Part shown: positions 1 through 13,500 of the stretch, piece after piece | Position numbering within the stretch: position 1 is the stretch's first letter | Layout: each line of letters begins with the position of its first letter | Source of the DNA: Oikopleura dioica | Taxonomy: Eukaryota; Chordata; Appendicularia; Copelata; Oikopleuridae | Assembly: GCA_907165135.1 (NCBI GenBank) | Contig: OU015568.1 | Coordinates: forward strand, 12,222,501-12,286,500 | DNA length: 64,000 nt | Direction of reading: 5' to 3' | Made by a program: the position numbers and the translations under genes | The notes under the pieces: generated by a model | What the model was told of the DNA's origin: nothing | What the model saw: the letters and a program-made list of their open reading frames with translations, nothing else | Databases searched by the model: none

Positions 1-425
1 CCATATGCCCGTAGTGGATAATCCAATTCAAAATTGACAACAAAAAGGCCTGATTTTTGCGGAATTGTGATTCGATTCGTTTTTACTACTGCATTTTGGG
101 GTTAAAACTAACATTTTTCCGGGCATTTTTTTTAATGATATTATTGAATTATTATCAAATATTGAAATAAAAGCAGTCCTAAATTTTATTGTGAACAAGT
201 CTGTCATAACAACCTTGCCCGTTTTTCATTCGTCAAAAAGTGATGAAGTTGCGCTTTAAAAATTCATTTTTCCAATGATGATCCAAAGTCGTGGAGCATC
301 TGTTGAGGCGCGTCGTCTGCTTATGCGGCGCCTATTAAATAATATTAAATAACAAAAGAACGAACGCTCGTCTTAGCTTTATGATTCCCTCGATACTCGG
401 AAAACGTGTGAAGAATTTCTTTCAG

Positions 426-2000
426 GAGCTGCCACATCACCACCAACGCCAAAGTTGAAAGCACCTTTTTTTCAAGACACAATGCCGGTGAAATGGGTAG
501 AAATGTTCAAGTTCAAGAAACAGATGGACAAAGAGATAGAGGATGCAGAAGCAGAGCGACTAAATCCGGATATTGATATTTATTCAGCAGGTTTGAATTT
601 TGAATTTTTTCCTGCCCAAAATTGTATTGGGGCTCAATTTCAAATTTACAAAAAATGAAAAAAAAATTCGTGATTAAAAATAACTCGCTAAGTGAGTCCC
701 CTCGCCAGCCCCGCCTCATCTGACATTCGCTTAGAAGAAATCGACCCCGACTGGTGGAATGCGAATGCACACTGGGCGATCGCTGCCATTGCTGGAATCA
801 TGCTTCTTCTTTCTGTTTTTGTAAGTAGCAGTCCTCCGCGGCGCTAGAAAAAATAACCTTGCGCCGCGCGAAAACATTTAATAGCGCTTATCTACAGCTA
901 AACTTAGCCCCGTTTCGTCATAAACCTAATAATAGCTAAAAATAGGTGACCCTTGGCTGCCTGTATTACTTGTACAGAAGAGATCGCGAAAGTGGGGACC
1001 ACTCTTTTCAACTTCCGCTGGATGTTGTCTGCGAGCAGGACGATGACTGACCGAAGATTACTACTACTATTATTATTATTCTGTATAAATTCGTATTTAG
1101 CGGACATTCGATGAAACTGCCCGAAGCCGTACTGTAATAAAATCATTTTAAAGACGCGAGAAAAAAAGATTCTTCAATGAAAAAAATCCTCCCAGTTGTA
1201 GTACAGGTTTCGATTCCATGTTTTAGATAAAATGATTAAATGACCCATTAATCAAAAAACTAGATTCATGCTGGCTGACGGGTGGTCATAATTTAAGCTC
1301 GCTTAGAATTGTGCATTGTATTAAAATTTGATCACTTCGACATGTTCCATCGGCAGCGGTTGTAAATAATTCACAACTCATATCGCATCGTGTCGTATAT
1401 AATTTGATATAAAGAGGATCCTGTGCTACTAATTCCTCAGTTTCGGCGCCTTGTGGTGCCTTAATTATTCATAGCATCGTGAAAAGCAACCGGGATCCAT
1501 TCAGCGCCGAGAAAAGTATTTAACTCTGAATTTTTAACCCACTGGTCAGCTGAAAAAAGAGAATGGTTGAAAATAGACTTGCAATATTCATGATTCCCGA
1601 AAAAAGGATTCATCGGAAAATATCATATTATATGATATCATATTATATGATTCATATATCGCCATAAATATGCATCAAAAAGTTTTAAGGGTTTCCTTCT
1701 CTATATCGTTATTTTTCAAATTGGATGGGGATACCCTTAATTCGCCGAATGAGGCATCGAAATTGCTCTTTTCAGGAAAATCATGTAGTTATCCTGAATA
1801 TTTTAGACGAAAGTCTGTTAAAAGCTTTTAATAAAATTTGGCAAATCAATATTCGCGGACAGAAGAAGTTCGATTTTAACCGTGCTCATAAAATCTTTGA
1901 AGAGAAAAAAAGTTCAAAACCATTTGAAGAGGGATACAGTAATCCTGAGCGGTGGGCTCTTTTATCACCAGTAAAAAAAGACGCGGCGCGCGGAAAATAA
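426..2000 (+). CDS. partial single-pass membrane protein, 5' end missing
   Basis: Three exons join in frame: 426-590, 693-820 and 1775-2000. The first begins after a TTTCAG acceptor in phase 1, so at least one upstream exon is missing or unrecognised. Exon 1 is polar and proline/threonine-rich, then charged. Exon 2 ends with acidic residues, DWW, and a hydrophobic stretch (WAIAAIAGIMLLLSVF), read as one transmembrane helix. Exon 3 gives a charged, probably cytoplasmic tail of about 74 residues ending at a TAA. All three junctions keep phase (1, then 0). The last intron is about 950 nt, long for this window, so the link to exon 3 is the weakest part. I do not recognise the family. Confidence 0.45.
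821..1774 (+). other. long intron with an AT-rich tandem repeat
   Basis: This 954-nt stretch lies between exons 2 and 3 of the partial membrane protein gene. No convincing coding exon is visible on either strand. It holds an exact two-copy tandem repeat of a 15-mer (tatcatattatatga) at 1621-1650, followed by more AT-rich sequence. The unit is nearly self-complementary, so it could form a small cruciform, but nothing shows a function. Confidence 0.5.
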
Positions 2001-3103
2001 TTCTGTTGAAGAGGAGCGGGGATTTACGCGGGTCGATTATGGCTGCCTTGAAGGGATGAAGAGCTCGGGGAGCAACTCTCCAGAGGCTCGTTCTCCTTGA
2101 AGAGCCCGCGGCGCGTTCCCCTGTCGCCCCAAAAAAATTATCGCGAAAGGACGAATCTCGAGAAGAGTAAAAAAGTGAAGATACACGCCCGGGGGCAGAA
2201 TTCGCAGAAGAAGACAAAGAGCCACTGCTGCATGCGCTCCAGGGCAAAACACTTCAACGTCAATTAGAATCGCGATAGAGAAATCTTTTCCTACGAGAAT
2301 CTTCCTCGACTGAAATTATTAATAAATCTCTAGTAGGAGAATACTACAACAAGAGGTGAGTGGTGATTTAAATTTTGATCGGTCTCGCATACAGTAAGAA
2401 AGATTTTTTTAATCAGGGCACTGGCTGCGGCTTTATTTTGCGGCTTTTCGAATTTGAAAACAAGCAAGTTGACAATTCATTTGCAGTAGTTCGACCGGAT
2501 TATAACCATGATCTTCGGCCTTGGGGTCAAAATATAGCTGGTTCGATTTCGGAGCGAACTTTTTATAGGGATTTGCAACTTTTCGCGCTGACCTACTTCG
2601 CCGATTTCCTTTGTTTCGAACTTTACGGCTCTATTTCCGGGTATTTTCAGCTTCCGAAAATAGAAAAAATCGAACTTCGAAGCTAAAAAATGAACTTTTT
2701 TAAAGTAAAATTAAATGACTTCATCACTTTATAATCTAGTATGGCTTATCCAGCTTGGAGTAACTAGCAGTCGCGCCTAGCAAATTATAAGCCTTACCTT
2801 TGGGCAACTTGGGAACATTCCCAACTACTGTGGAGAATTCGATAGGTTATGAAACAATTTCATATGGTCAAAATTTTCAGAGGGCGATTTTTAAAGAGCA
2901 ATTAGGCCACAAGTTGATACTGTAAAATAAAATGGGGATGTAATCTGGCGGGCCATATACTGTCCCATCGAGTAATTGCTAAAATTAAGTTTGTCCGTTT
3001 TAGGGGCGAAAAAGGTGAATAAATCTGCGACTGATCCTCTTCTGAGCTTCAACGGATTACTGAAAACACACGAATCTCATAAAAAAATATCGAGAAAAAC
3101 AGA

Positions 3104-3371
3104 ATGACGAGCACAGAGGGATTGTATATCAGACACTCGGACATGCAGCCCGGCTTTTATCAAGCCAATGGCTTTTGGTAAGTACCTTTTGATAACCTAT
3201 ATTTCCCATATGGAGCCACTTTGAACCCTTTCGTCAAATAACAAAATTTGAAGAGAGCTAAATTTGAATTTCAGGATGCTGCCGGCTTTATTCCTCCTAA
3301 TCTGCATCAGCGTATTCGCCGTCATACGGATCTGGGTAGGAAATAAATATTATCTTTTGCTCAGATGTTAA
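3104..3371 (+). CDS. small single-pass membrane protein
   Basis: Two exons, 3104-3177 and 3275-3371, join across a GTAAGT...TTTCAG intron that splits a tryptophan codon. The product is about 57 residues: a polar N-terminus starting MTSTEGLYIRHSDMQPG, then a strongly hydrophobic segment (MLPALFLLICISVFAVI) and a short tail. A GTAGGA donor at 3343 could end the reading frame differently. An AATAAA lies about 220 nt downstream. Short membrane proteins like this are common in animals, but I cannot assign a family. It could also be a detached exon of a neighbouring membrane protein gene. Confidence 0.4.
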
Positions 3372-4346
3372 CATGCTTTAGACATATTTATATGAATATT
3401 ATATGAACAAAAGAAGTCGTCGAACGCGCAATCCTGCTGAAAGATGGTCCCTCCATTCGCCGTCGCCAAACATTTAACAATTGAAATGAATTAAAAATAT
3501 TGCACACACAACGATGCTCTTATTCATTTATCTTCATTAATCACTGTAGATAGACCGAATTGCAAACCTGCCTGAAATAGATTTTTGCAATTAATAAATT
3601 TAAAACGAAACTCTTTTTTCTTTTCCGTAAAATATTCCTCTGAAAGAAACGATTGTCAAAGCACCATAAAAATGACTTAAAAAGATACTGTTTAGTTTTT
3701 TTTAATGAAGATATTAGCGATTATACTGTTACACTGCAATTGGCTAATAGTTCCGATATCGTATTGGCAATCTCCTGAGTAAAGAGTCATAAATCACCGG
3801 ATCCTTCCATGCTCACCTGAGCAACCCTTCGACCAAGCTGCAATAAATATGCCTGACATTTCCAAGTTTCTCCAAATATTATTCCTGCCCCGGAAAAGAC
3901 GCGTAACTGATTTGGATATTGTCCTTCCGGAAGTCTCCATTCTGTCAAATGTTAGTAATTCCGTTGATGGTTTTGTCCACAGTTCAATCCACAGAATGCC
4001 CCACAAATTGTCAATAAACCGTGGCAAGTGTGTAATTGCCGCAAAGTACTTGCTTTATCGCGGCCAGCTGGGCCGGCCTCGGACAGCGCGCGCCACCGCT
4101 CGCTGTTCAAACTCCGCGCCAAACGCCGCGAACACTCGACCTAGCTCACCAGCGCCTGTCCAACACTCTAAGCGCGCCCTCGACGCTGAAGCAGACGGAG
4201 AAAGCTTCAGGGCTTCCATTCAGGGTACCGAATAACCTCGAGAAAGCACAGAGGCGCAAAATTTCTACCCACCCAGTTGGAAAAATTTGAGATTTTTATC
4301 GAGCAAAGAGATATGAAACTGTAAAGTCAAGACGAAAAGAAACAAA
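3372..4346. other. intergenic region upstream of the RGS3-like gene
   Basis: Overlapping open frames exist on the plus strand at 3849-4290, but they disagree with each other, have no good splice context and show no domain. The GC content rises at 4060-4210. The segment just before 4347 probably contains the 5' untranslated region of the downstream gene; no promoter element is clear. Confidence 0.4.
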
Positions 4347-7300
4347 ATGACTATGCTTGCCCCAGTTTGCAAAACTGCGACTATCCGAAAACTAAAGAGA
4401 TCACATGCTGAATTGGAATCGCAAGAAGCCATCTGCGTCCAGCCCAGTCGACCAATTCTCCGATCAGCTTCTGTCGTCCGAACAAAGAGACTTCAGCCCA
4501 GTGTCTCCGAGACACTCTACAAGTCCTACACCGATGACCAGCCAAACAAGCTCATCTTTAACAGAGGTAAGGAGACAGTTCAATCTTAACGGGATGCAAA
4601 TCGGTTCTTTTATGGATTTTTTATGAATCTCAGAGGGACGCCCTTGAGATCAACGGGAAGTGGGTCGCCTTGCAAGAGATCTTGAAAGGCCACGGTTGGG
4701 GAGAAAGTCAAATCCTTACTATCGATTAACCCGCAGAGGCTTTGGTGAGCCGCCTCCCGCCGTGTTCACCCGAGCGCGCTTATCTTCATCAGAGCACCAG
4801 ATCTAGAGCTTCTTATAAAGAAGGCTTAGCCTAGTCTACGATCATAATGGACACAAAGACTTACACTTTTTTCCACCTGGTGGTTTTGAAATCTTCTTAT
4901 CAGGAGCCCAGATAGAATTCTAAAATTTTCGTCAACTACTCAATGAGTCTATGAACAATTAAAACCTCCTAAACCCATTTTGCGCGTTTCTTGAATCGAG
5001 AATTCAAAATATTATCAGAAGGCACTCAGCTGTGCTAAAAGCTGAAAATCGTGAATTTCCGAGCGCCTCTGAACAGCCTGGCGGGCGCTTTTTTATTCTA
5101 ATTTTCCGCAAATTTCATGCAGCGAAAAACATGCTCTGAGTGTCCCACATTGCCTCAAAGCGTTTTATTTAGGTCAGCTCAAGTTGGTTGTCTGCGGGTC
5201 TGAGAACCGATTGGCGGTCACTGTCTTGGAAGCCCGATCAATCCAGTCCAAGTTTCCAGGCACGACGATGGTCCTCGAAGCTCACCTTCTTCCCAGTCCA
5301 CATCCTGAAATGGGCCAAGTCTCAGAGCCCATCAAACCAAATGCCAGCAACATTAACAAAACATTTACATTGTAAGTTTTCCAAATAGGAAATAAACTCG
5401 CCATTTTTTATTGAAAACTTGAAGCAAATATAAAATGAGTGAATTTAGCGATATCAACGAGCGACTACAGTCTGGAACAAAGCTCTTCATTCGAGTTTAT
5501 CTCCAGAAAAAAGGCGATGCCGAGCCCAAGTTCGTCGGATGCATGTCTTTCGGCGCACGCAAGATCATCCAGGAGCAATCCATCATTAAGGTATAGTTCG
5601 TTCGGTTTTTAATCAGAGCTTATCCAGTTCAGCAGAATGTGAACTTGTGGAAAATAAAAAGGGCTCTCGTCCATGATTTAAATTTTCTGTTTTAGGGCTG
5701 GTATTATCTCCTCTCTGAGAATCTCGGCCGCAGAAAACATCTCGCAGTATCCAAGACACCGGATATTTACCCATCAGGACACGTTGCTCAAAAGATGGCG
5801 ATTCGAAAGCCCGTCCAATCCGTCTGCGACTGGTCGAATTCTACCTCTTCCAGCTCCGCTTTCTCGTCAATCGTAGCCGGAGACATCAATGGTGACCGAC
5901 GAGTTCGATGGCGCGACAACCACATGATCCCACTTCCACTTTGCTCGACACCGAAGAGCCCGCGACGAGTTCCAAGCCCTCTTTTCGAAGAAGGATTCTC
6001 GCTTCACGGACAGGACATCTCAGTTCAAGCCGAGCAGGTAATTTCCCATCGCTTTTATTTATGGCATATGCATTATTGAGTACATCGTGACTTTGTCCAG
6101 TTTCTTAAAATGTCTAAAATGCACAGCTTTTAACCGAGAAGCATTTTTTTCGCTGAATTAAAAAAGTGAGAACAAAATCGAAGAGGATCCCAAGTTTAAT
6201 TACTTGCGCTCCCCTTCTCCCTCTTCTGGGGAGCGATTATATTGTACGCGGTAAAAATAATGTACCCGCGCGTGGACTTAATTATAGCACTAGAGCACGC
6301 AATTATTAATGTTCAAGTAGCCCAGAGAGGTGTCGAGAAGTTGTGAAGAGAAAGCCACTAACCCATTGTTTCAGGTTGAAATCAAAGAGCTCACGATTCG
6401 AAGAGGATGGTGCGGTTTTGGCTTTACCCTCGTTGGTGAATGCCCGGCTAAAGTAGAAACCGTCTTTGAAGGTAAGATTTGAACAGATGAAATTAGTTTG
6501 TAAAGCAATGAGATTCGAACTGCACCCAAATAGCGACCTTTGACTCATAATTCATTCAACCTTGGTTTCACAAATTCACCCAAGGGATCGATTATTAGCG
6601 CCATTGCTGACAACTATGGCTGCCTTAGTGCCAAACCTAAAGCTGCTCCTCTTGTTTTTACGCCGAGAATAATATATTCACTATTTTTATTAAGATTGCG
6701 TCGCAGCTCAAGTTGGAGTAAAGAGCGGAGACAGCATTCTATCCGTAAACGGACAGTCTGTCGCCGAACAAAACGCCGCGAGAGTATCAGAAGCGATCCT
6801 GAGAACTGTCAGCGATCTTCACTTGGAGGTCGAGAGAGAAATCCTCAACAACGGCTCTTCCAAGTTCTCCAAACAGCGGGCACAAGAGACTCAGTCCCCT
6901 CGAAAAATTCAAAAGTTCAATTTTTCTGACGACGAAGAAGAGATCCTGGACGATGCAGGAGAGGCTTCGGCTCCTCCAAAGCCCGAAATCATGGAGGAGA
7001 GTCCACGCCAGGGACGACTTGGTGGCATGAACAATTTGCTTAAATTCGACGAATGTCTGAAACCCCTTCGTTTGCTCGCTGATGGACGCGATTTTGTCTA
7101 CTCCGGAGCTGTTTTCGCTACTATTTCAGGTAAAAATTTGATTATATCACCTTCATTTTTTTTCTCGATAAAATACAGTGATCTGGCAGCGATCATTTTA
7201 ATTCCTTCTTATCTAATGTCCGATTTAGGCGTGGCTCAACCTCAGCGAGTGTGGATCATCCTTCTCACAGACATGATGATCATCACCGAGTACGACTCCA

Positions 7301-9403
7301 TGGAGAAGCGTTATGTAATCATCGAGGAGCCCATTCGTCTTCGCCAAGTGACCTTGGACTACGAAGCTTTTGGCCCAGATGGAACACCAGATTTGACATG
7401 GAAAATCTCAATCGACGAAGAACAGGGCTTCGGACCACGAAAGTACACCTTCAAGGCTGACAGTGCTGAATTAGCCGCTATGTGGAAGTGCTCAATCAGC
7501 AGACAAATCGACCTCGCCCGACGCAGCCAAGTCGAGACAAATGATGTAAGTCCAAAAGCAAAACTATCTAGTAGATTAAAGAACTTTAATTCGATCCATT
7601 TCGCTCTACAAAATTAGACGATTTCGGCGTTTTTCGCGTTTTAGTGTTCTTATTTGCACGACCGGAGTAAAATCGTTAGAGTCAAGAGAGCGTATGGGAA
7701 TTGAACCCAATTGTATATATCTTTTCTCTCGATGCGTGCTCAATTTTGTACATACGAAATATGGCTCAAGATAGAGCAGAGCGACAGATTTTGACAAAAT
7801 ACGTTTAGAGAACCCCGTCAAGGTGCAGAAGCGAAGCTGACATGAATGCATACGACGTTGCCGCCGACTCCTTGCCACGGTAAGCCCAGTCCCATAGTTA
7901 TTCATTTTCTATCCATATTCATGAGCCTGTAAGAGTAGATAGAGGCCATATATTTTATTTGACGAGGATGATCCAGCTCATTGCTGATCAATTACCTGTT
8001 TGATATCCCGCTCCGTAGCAAAATCCTTTTCCCATTCCATTTTTCTCAGAGCAGTCCAAATACTGAGAATTAGCCCATTTATAAGAAGAATAAAAGGTAT
8101 GCCTTTTGCGGCTGTTTTTCTTAAAAAATCGAGCCAAGAAATTCAATGACAGGAAATCAGCACGTTTTTTTCCATTGACTTCCTATTGTCACAGCTACAA
8201 GTCATAACAGCGTGTGCGAAAAAAGCTTTTGCCCTTATTTGTCAATCATTGATGAAGACTGCGTAGCGGAGAAAAACGGGGACCTGGGTAGTACCTTAGA
8301 ATTATTTATTTATAACGCGACAGGGCAAAGTCAAGCTAATCTTTTTCGCTAATTTTATTCATTTTTTCTTTCAGAGGCGGATCGACAAAAAACCGAAGAA
8401 AATCCTTTGGCCCTGCTAGAATCGACCTTGCCTTCGTCAAGCTTGTTTCCGGCGCTCGAGAAACCATCAGAAACCGACGAAGAAACTCCACTACGAATGC
8501 ATTAGAGATTCCCCGCTTCTCGCCCTTTCAAGAGCAAGGAAAGTCATTTGACGAGCAACAAGAGGACGAATACTTCACCTTGAAGTCGTCCTCATCGTCA
8601 TCAAATCTCGCAGGGGCAAAGGGCCAATCCAGAAAATCCCAGCTCCAAGCAGACCATCGTTTTCTTTCCAAGCACGCGAGCAGCTCCAACCTCGACCAGA
8701 TGAACACCTCTGGCGACTCCGGCGAAGGGGCCCTCAGCGGCGAGAGAAAATCTCTTCCAGAAAAAGTTAACTTCGCCGCCACTTGGGTCAGTGCAAAGCT
8801 CCTCAAGAAGCACAGAGAACGAAAAGCCCGCCGACTGGAATCTGAGGCCAACTTGGGGCAGTTGCCTATCAACGGAACTTCCGCCCTCGACCGACTTGTC
8901 GAAAGCGACCTTTGCGCCATTCGATTGGGCCTTGCTGATACGATCGCCTGCGAAGCAAGCCTTTCAGCCTTCAGAGAATTCTTGGCCAAAGAACACTCCG
9001 AAGAGAATTTGTGCTTTTGGCTCGCTTGCGAAGAATACAAGAACTTCGAAGAACTCCGAGATGAAAAAGCGACTCAAATCCTTGAGCAGTTTATCTTGGT
9101 AAGTTTTCCAAACGATTAAAGTCTTTAACAATTGCGATAAGAAAATAATTATATTTATTCTTTGCAAATTCTTTCAAGTATTAAAACTTTCTTCAGAGCG
9201 GCGCTGAACAAGAAATCAACATCGACTCCGAGACGAAGCGCCTCGCCATTTCAGGCCTCGAAGCCTCTCCACCCGATGCGCTCTGTCTGGTCAAGGCACA
9301 AGAACACGTCTTCAAACTCATGCAGACCGATACATACATGCGTTTCCTGCGAACTCTCCCCCCACTTCCTCAAAGTACAACAAGTTCAACTTCCGTGAAC
9401 TAA
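4347..9403 (+). CDS. RGS3-like regulator of G-protein signalling (C2-PDZ-PH-like-RGS)
   Basis: Ten exons give 917 residues: 4347-4566, 5173-5371, 5449-5590, 5696-6037, 6375-6471, 6695-7129, 7229-7545, 7809-7879, 8375-9098 and 9197-9403. All junction phases agree and the total is a whole number of codons. ATG 4347 has AACAAA before it, and its frame is the only one that joins in phase to the C2 exon. Domains in order: C2 (about residues 75-200, starting RGQLKLVVCGSENRL), PDZ (about 300-400; GFGFTLVGE, then GVKSGDSILSVNGQSV), a PH-like region (about 480-580), a basic/serine-rich linker with RRKSF and RRRNS kinase-type sites, and an RGS domain at the end (FREFLAKEHSEENLCFWLAC). C2 plus PDZ plus RGS is the layout of long RGS3 forms. 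These act as GTPase-activating proteins on G-alpha subunits at membranes. Confidence 0.88.
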
Positions 9404-10580
9404 TTCGGATATGCTGAATTATTCGTCACGTCTGTATATTTCCTTGTTACTGTAATTACCCATTCACTTGACATATTTCGTGGATAATATATGATTTAAG
9501 AAAACAAAAAAGTACTATTTTTGTTCTATAAAACTACATAAACTAGCTAGTCTACTAGTATTCTTAGATATTGAAATGATAGAAAACACCTTTACTTTCA
9601 TTAATACTGATAGCAAGCAGACCAAACACAAAGATAGAAAATATAGAAATGTCAAAAAGAAGAATATTTTATAATTTAAAGAAAGCGTCATATAATTTGT
9701 CCGGGAAGGATGCAATTATGAGTTTTTGAAATTGGGATTAGCTTGTGATCGAGGCGGCTTGATCTGGTCCCTTGTCATTATCGAAAACGTGTCAAATGAA
9801 TAGAGAGAGAGGAAGATGCATCTAGGGGGCCATGGTCAGCTGCTTCTGCTAAGAAGAGTCATTTCAACCTTTTCGCGATCGAGCCGCGCCGCGCCCGAAA
9901 TTTGAGAAATATTCAAAAGTAGAGAGAAAGTCGAAAGAAAACTTGTATCAAGAGATTTGAAGAATAAGAAGTTGAAAAAGGTGAATTGAAAGACTATTTC
10001 TTCTATGATTTTAAAATAAATAAAAAGTCCCTTCTTTTGTAGAAGAATCCCTTCACCACAAGTCATCTCTAAAACTGTTCTTATTCAGTTTTAATGAGCT
10101 CCAGTCAATTTTGAGTTTGAGGGCTGTTCGAGGTCAAAGTCGATAGTGCTCATTTGTATCGGCAATTTGCGGACTGTAATTGACACTGAGTTTTAGATCT
10201 AAAACTCATTTGCCTCTCATTGACCAAGGAAACGTTTTATACAGCGAGATTGAGTGCCCTTGCGTTAGGAATATTGGATGAGAAGATAGAAAAGCTTCTA
10301 ATCCCGACAAGGTAGTGGCGATCGATGATTGCTCCGAATCCTTTCTCATTTCATTTTCTTATTTCTTCGAATTTGCAATCAGAGACGAATGCAACCTTCG
10401 AAAGCTAGGCAGAAAGACTGACATTGAATGCGCTCAGAGGATGACAAATTTAATTGAGCGCCAAATTTAGCTCAATTTCGTGCTATTCAATACTTTCAAT
10501 TTGACTCACTAGGCAGCAGAGATTTTGGCACCGAGCGGTTGATTTGAAATTTTTACTCGAAAAAGGGATGATACACAGTA
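9404..10580. other. intergenic region between the RGS3-like and PPP2R3 genes
   Basis: No coding exon can be supported here. Short open frames on the minus strand are of low complexity. The region contains a perfect 22-bp palindrome at 10187-10208. The promoter of the downstream PPP2R3 gene probably lies here, but no TATA box or other core element stands out. Confidence 0.5.
10187..10208. repeat. perfect 22-bp inverted repeat
   Basis: The sequence tgagttttag followed by atctaaaactca reads identically on both strands with no spacer. It lies about 370 nt upstream of the first proposed PPP2R3 exon. Possible roles are a dimeric transcription-factor site or chance in AT-rich DNA. Confidence 0.6.
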
Positions 10581-13500
10581 ATGGCCTGCCGTATTATCAG
10601 CTTACAATCCATCAAGGTATTATTTCTGATGTTCGATTTGAGTAAATGGACTTGTAAATGAGCGCAAATTGTAGAAACACAAAATTAAATATCGAGACAT
10701 TTTACTGCTTTGAAAATTAATATAATTCTCCGCAGAGTTCTTTTGCTAATTACGGTGCCGAATAGCGGTTTATCTCTATATGTTTCGTATAACTCGTTCC
10801 AATTGGATACGCAAGAGTAACTATATCTTCGTCGAATTCATTATATCTTGTGTAATTTTGTTCTCATCTCCGCAGTTCGTAAAGTTATCGGATAGTGAGA
10901 ACCCCCCTTTTCCAGGCCCGTGCGAAGTAGTCCCCCAGGTACGTTTTTTTTCTTGAATTAATTATAATATTACTTGATGAAATCTCTCGTTTGCCGATAA
11001 GGATATTTATCATTGGATGATTAGTAGAAGAAATTTTAATTTGCAGCATAAAATGATATTAATGTTTCTCGAAAAAAAGCCGTAAAATAAGCTGTGGGAA
11101 TTTTTTGCTACTAAAGCCTCTGCTCAAGAGTGATTTTCATTGTAATCTGGAGTAGCCTGAACTCAGTGTAGCAGCTCGCTTGCGGGGCAATTTGCTCGTG
11201 CCTCGTCGAGAAAGAGAGAGATCTGGTGAGCTCCCTGCTGAGCTTGAGAAAGACCTTGCCAGCATGATATAATTTGACCTCTCGCGACTTTCGCTGATTT
11301 TTTCCAAAAAATCCCTCTTCAAAATTTTTGAAATGACAACATACAGGCGAATTAAATGTCAGAGAAAAATCAAAGAAAATGGTTTAGATTTAGGTCTCCT
11401 CGAGGCGCTGGTTGTTGTGGTTTACATTTTATTAAGATTGGGACCTGCTGCCGGCTAATCCGATGAGTGCAACAGCTAATCCAAAAGCAAAAGAAGTCGT
11501 TATCAGAATACCTAGCTATAAATCCACTGTCACCAAGTAGGCCACCCTGTGTCTAACACATTATAACACTGTTCTTAAAGTGTCTCCGATTATAAACAAC
11601 AGCCATATCATGGATTCTGCTTCCCCCTAACTGACGGATCAAATGTGGCCAGTCCTAGGAACTCAACTGAATCAAGGATAGGCTTTGAAATCTTTATTGA
11701 AGCAGTAAAAATTATAGGAATATTACACTCGACATTTTACTACCATAAATGATTTTTCAGAACGTCATAAATAAGCCCTCTGGTTAATCCAACAAAAAAC
11801 AGCTCGTAATTCTAAATTCTCTGAGTCTTGTGACAACAAAATCCATCTGAAACTCACACTTATCCCCCCTTACCTGACCTGATCCATCAAATAATGGAGC
11901 ATGTGACGTCAGGATTCTATTGAGTGTCATCCATTAGACTGAGTGAATGGCTGTGGCCGAGTTTCTCAAAAGTTTTTTTTTTCTTTCACAATGCTCAAGT
12001 TCGATCTCCTCGAGCTCCAAACACTTACACGGATAATAGAAAGGATTAAGTTTACGCGTGGGCCGCAAACGAACAAATTTTACGGAGATAGTTAGAGATA
12101 GATATGTCGCCAAGCCAGAGAAAGTAATCCACCAGATCCGAGCAAACCATTCGTTATTACGTCTCCTCAAACTGCCAGGTATGAGTCGTCAGTAAAAGAA
12201 AAACAGTAAATGAGCTCTCATTTAAATTAAAAATTTAGGCGCACGCCTGTGCGCGTAGGAGATCCTCTCCGAATCGTCGTGCCATCCGGTTCCGCCATCG
12301 AGCTTGGCTCTCCAAAGTCCTTGAGAAGATCCACAAGTAATGAATCAAACTATTCAACGCAGTCCTACCAAAGTCAATCGTCCAATACAACGATGTATAA
12401 TCAGCAAAAGTCGCCTGTAAATGCTCAAATGCGCACATTGAATGGAAATCGCCCATTTGTCCAGACTATCAATCAGAACTCAAATGATTTGAACGGAAAT
12501 GGTCGTCCAGAGTTCAGCATCACTGTTGTTAATAATAAATCACCACAAACAGGTAAGCTTTGAATGAATGAGTAATGATTCCGGAAATTTAATTCCTACG
12601 ATTCAGGAGAGCGTAATTCAACGTCACCGTCGCCGTCGTTATCATCGTCACCGAGCAGCTCACGCACGACAAAGGCTTTTAGCTCAAATTCTGCCCTAAA
12701 TAGCTTTATTCCGCCCGAGCAGCGTACAATTTCCAAGAGGATTTCCCCACCGGGCCAGAAGGGGCTCCTCGACCGGTCGACCGCGCGAAATATCATCACT
12801 GCGCATTTGAACCAGATGGTCCCCACCAATGATAACTCAAGCCAAGGTTCTTTTATATTATTTTTGATGATTGAAATCAACGAAGAGTAAGCCTCAAAAT
12901 GAACCTTTTTGAAAGCAGTCCAACATCTCCCGGAGTCAAAGGAGCGAATAATTTGCGCAAGGCGCCAAGAGTTCACGGTCAGACTCATTCTTGGCTCGCT
13001 CAAGCTGCAGAGAGTCTTCATTATTTGGAGAAAAGCAGGAATATTGGACACAGAGATGTAGGCGAAAGCAGATCCGTTCCTTTAGAAAATCATAATAATG
13101 TAAGTTTATATTTGAATCTCAAATATCTTCGATGTACATTCTTATTGATTCTAAAATTGTTTCATAATTATTCATCACAAAACTTAAGCCAAATCATTCC
13201 CCAGTTCAACGTAGCTTATCTCAGGTAAAACGATTTTGCAGAGATTCTAATATAAATGCATGCGATTTTGAAAAAAACTTTCAATTAACAGTTTCCTTTC
13301 GTGAGATCTTACTAGTTTCCTGTTTATACCTTTGTATTTTGCGATCTATGTGTGGCTTGAATTTCTCTTTTTGTAAAAATGAAACGTTCGCTGAACTCAA
13401 ACTTATTCAGGAGCCATCAGAAAGAGCAGTTAAGATGAGAACGTCTGTTTATATTCCAAATATGTCTGGTAATTGAAGATTAATTAATATTTCTCCGTAC

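Noticed and set aside
4405-4740. Alternative first exons for the RGS3-like gene in the Ser/Pro-rich frame starting at ATG 4405, with an exon at 4636
   Set aside because: That frame leaves phase 0 at the 4566 donor while the C2 exon needs phase 1. The frame from ATG 4347 gives phase 1 and a natural start to the C2 domain.
7680-7720. tRNA-like B-box (GGGTTCAATTCCC on the minus strand)
   Set aside because: No A-box at the right distance and no acceptor or anticodon stem can be folded around it; it sits in an RGS3 intron.
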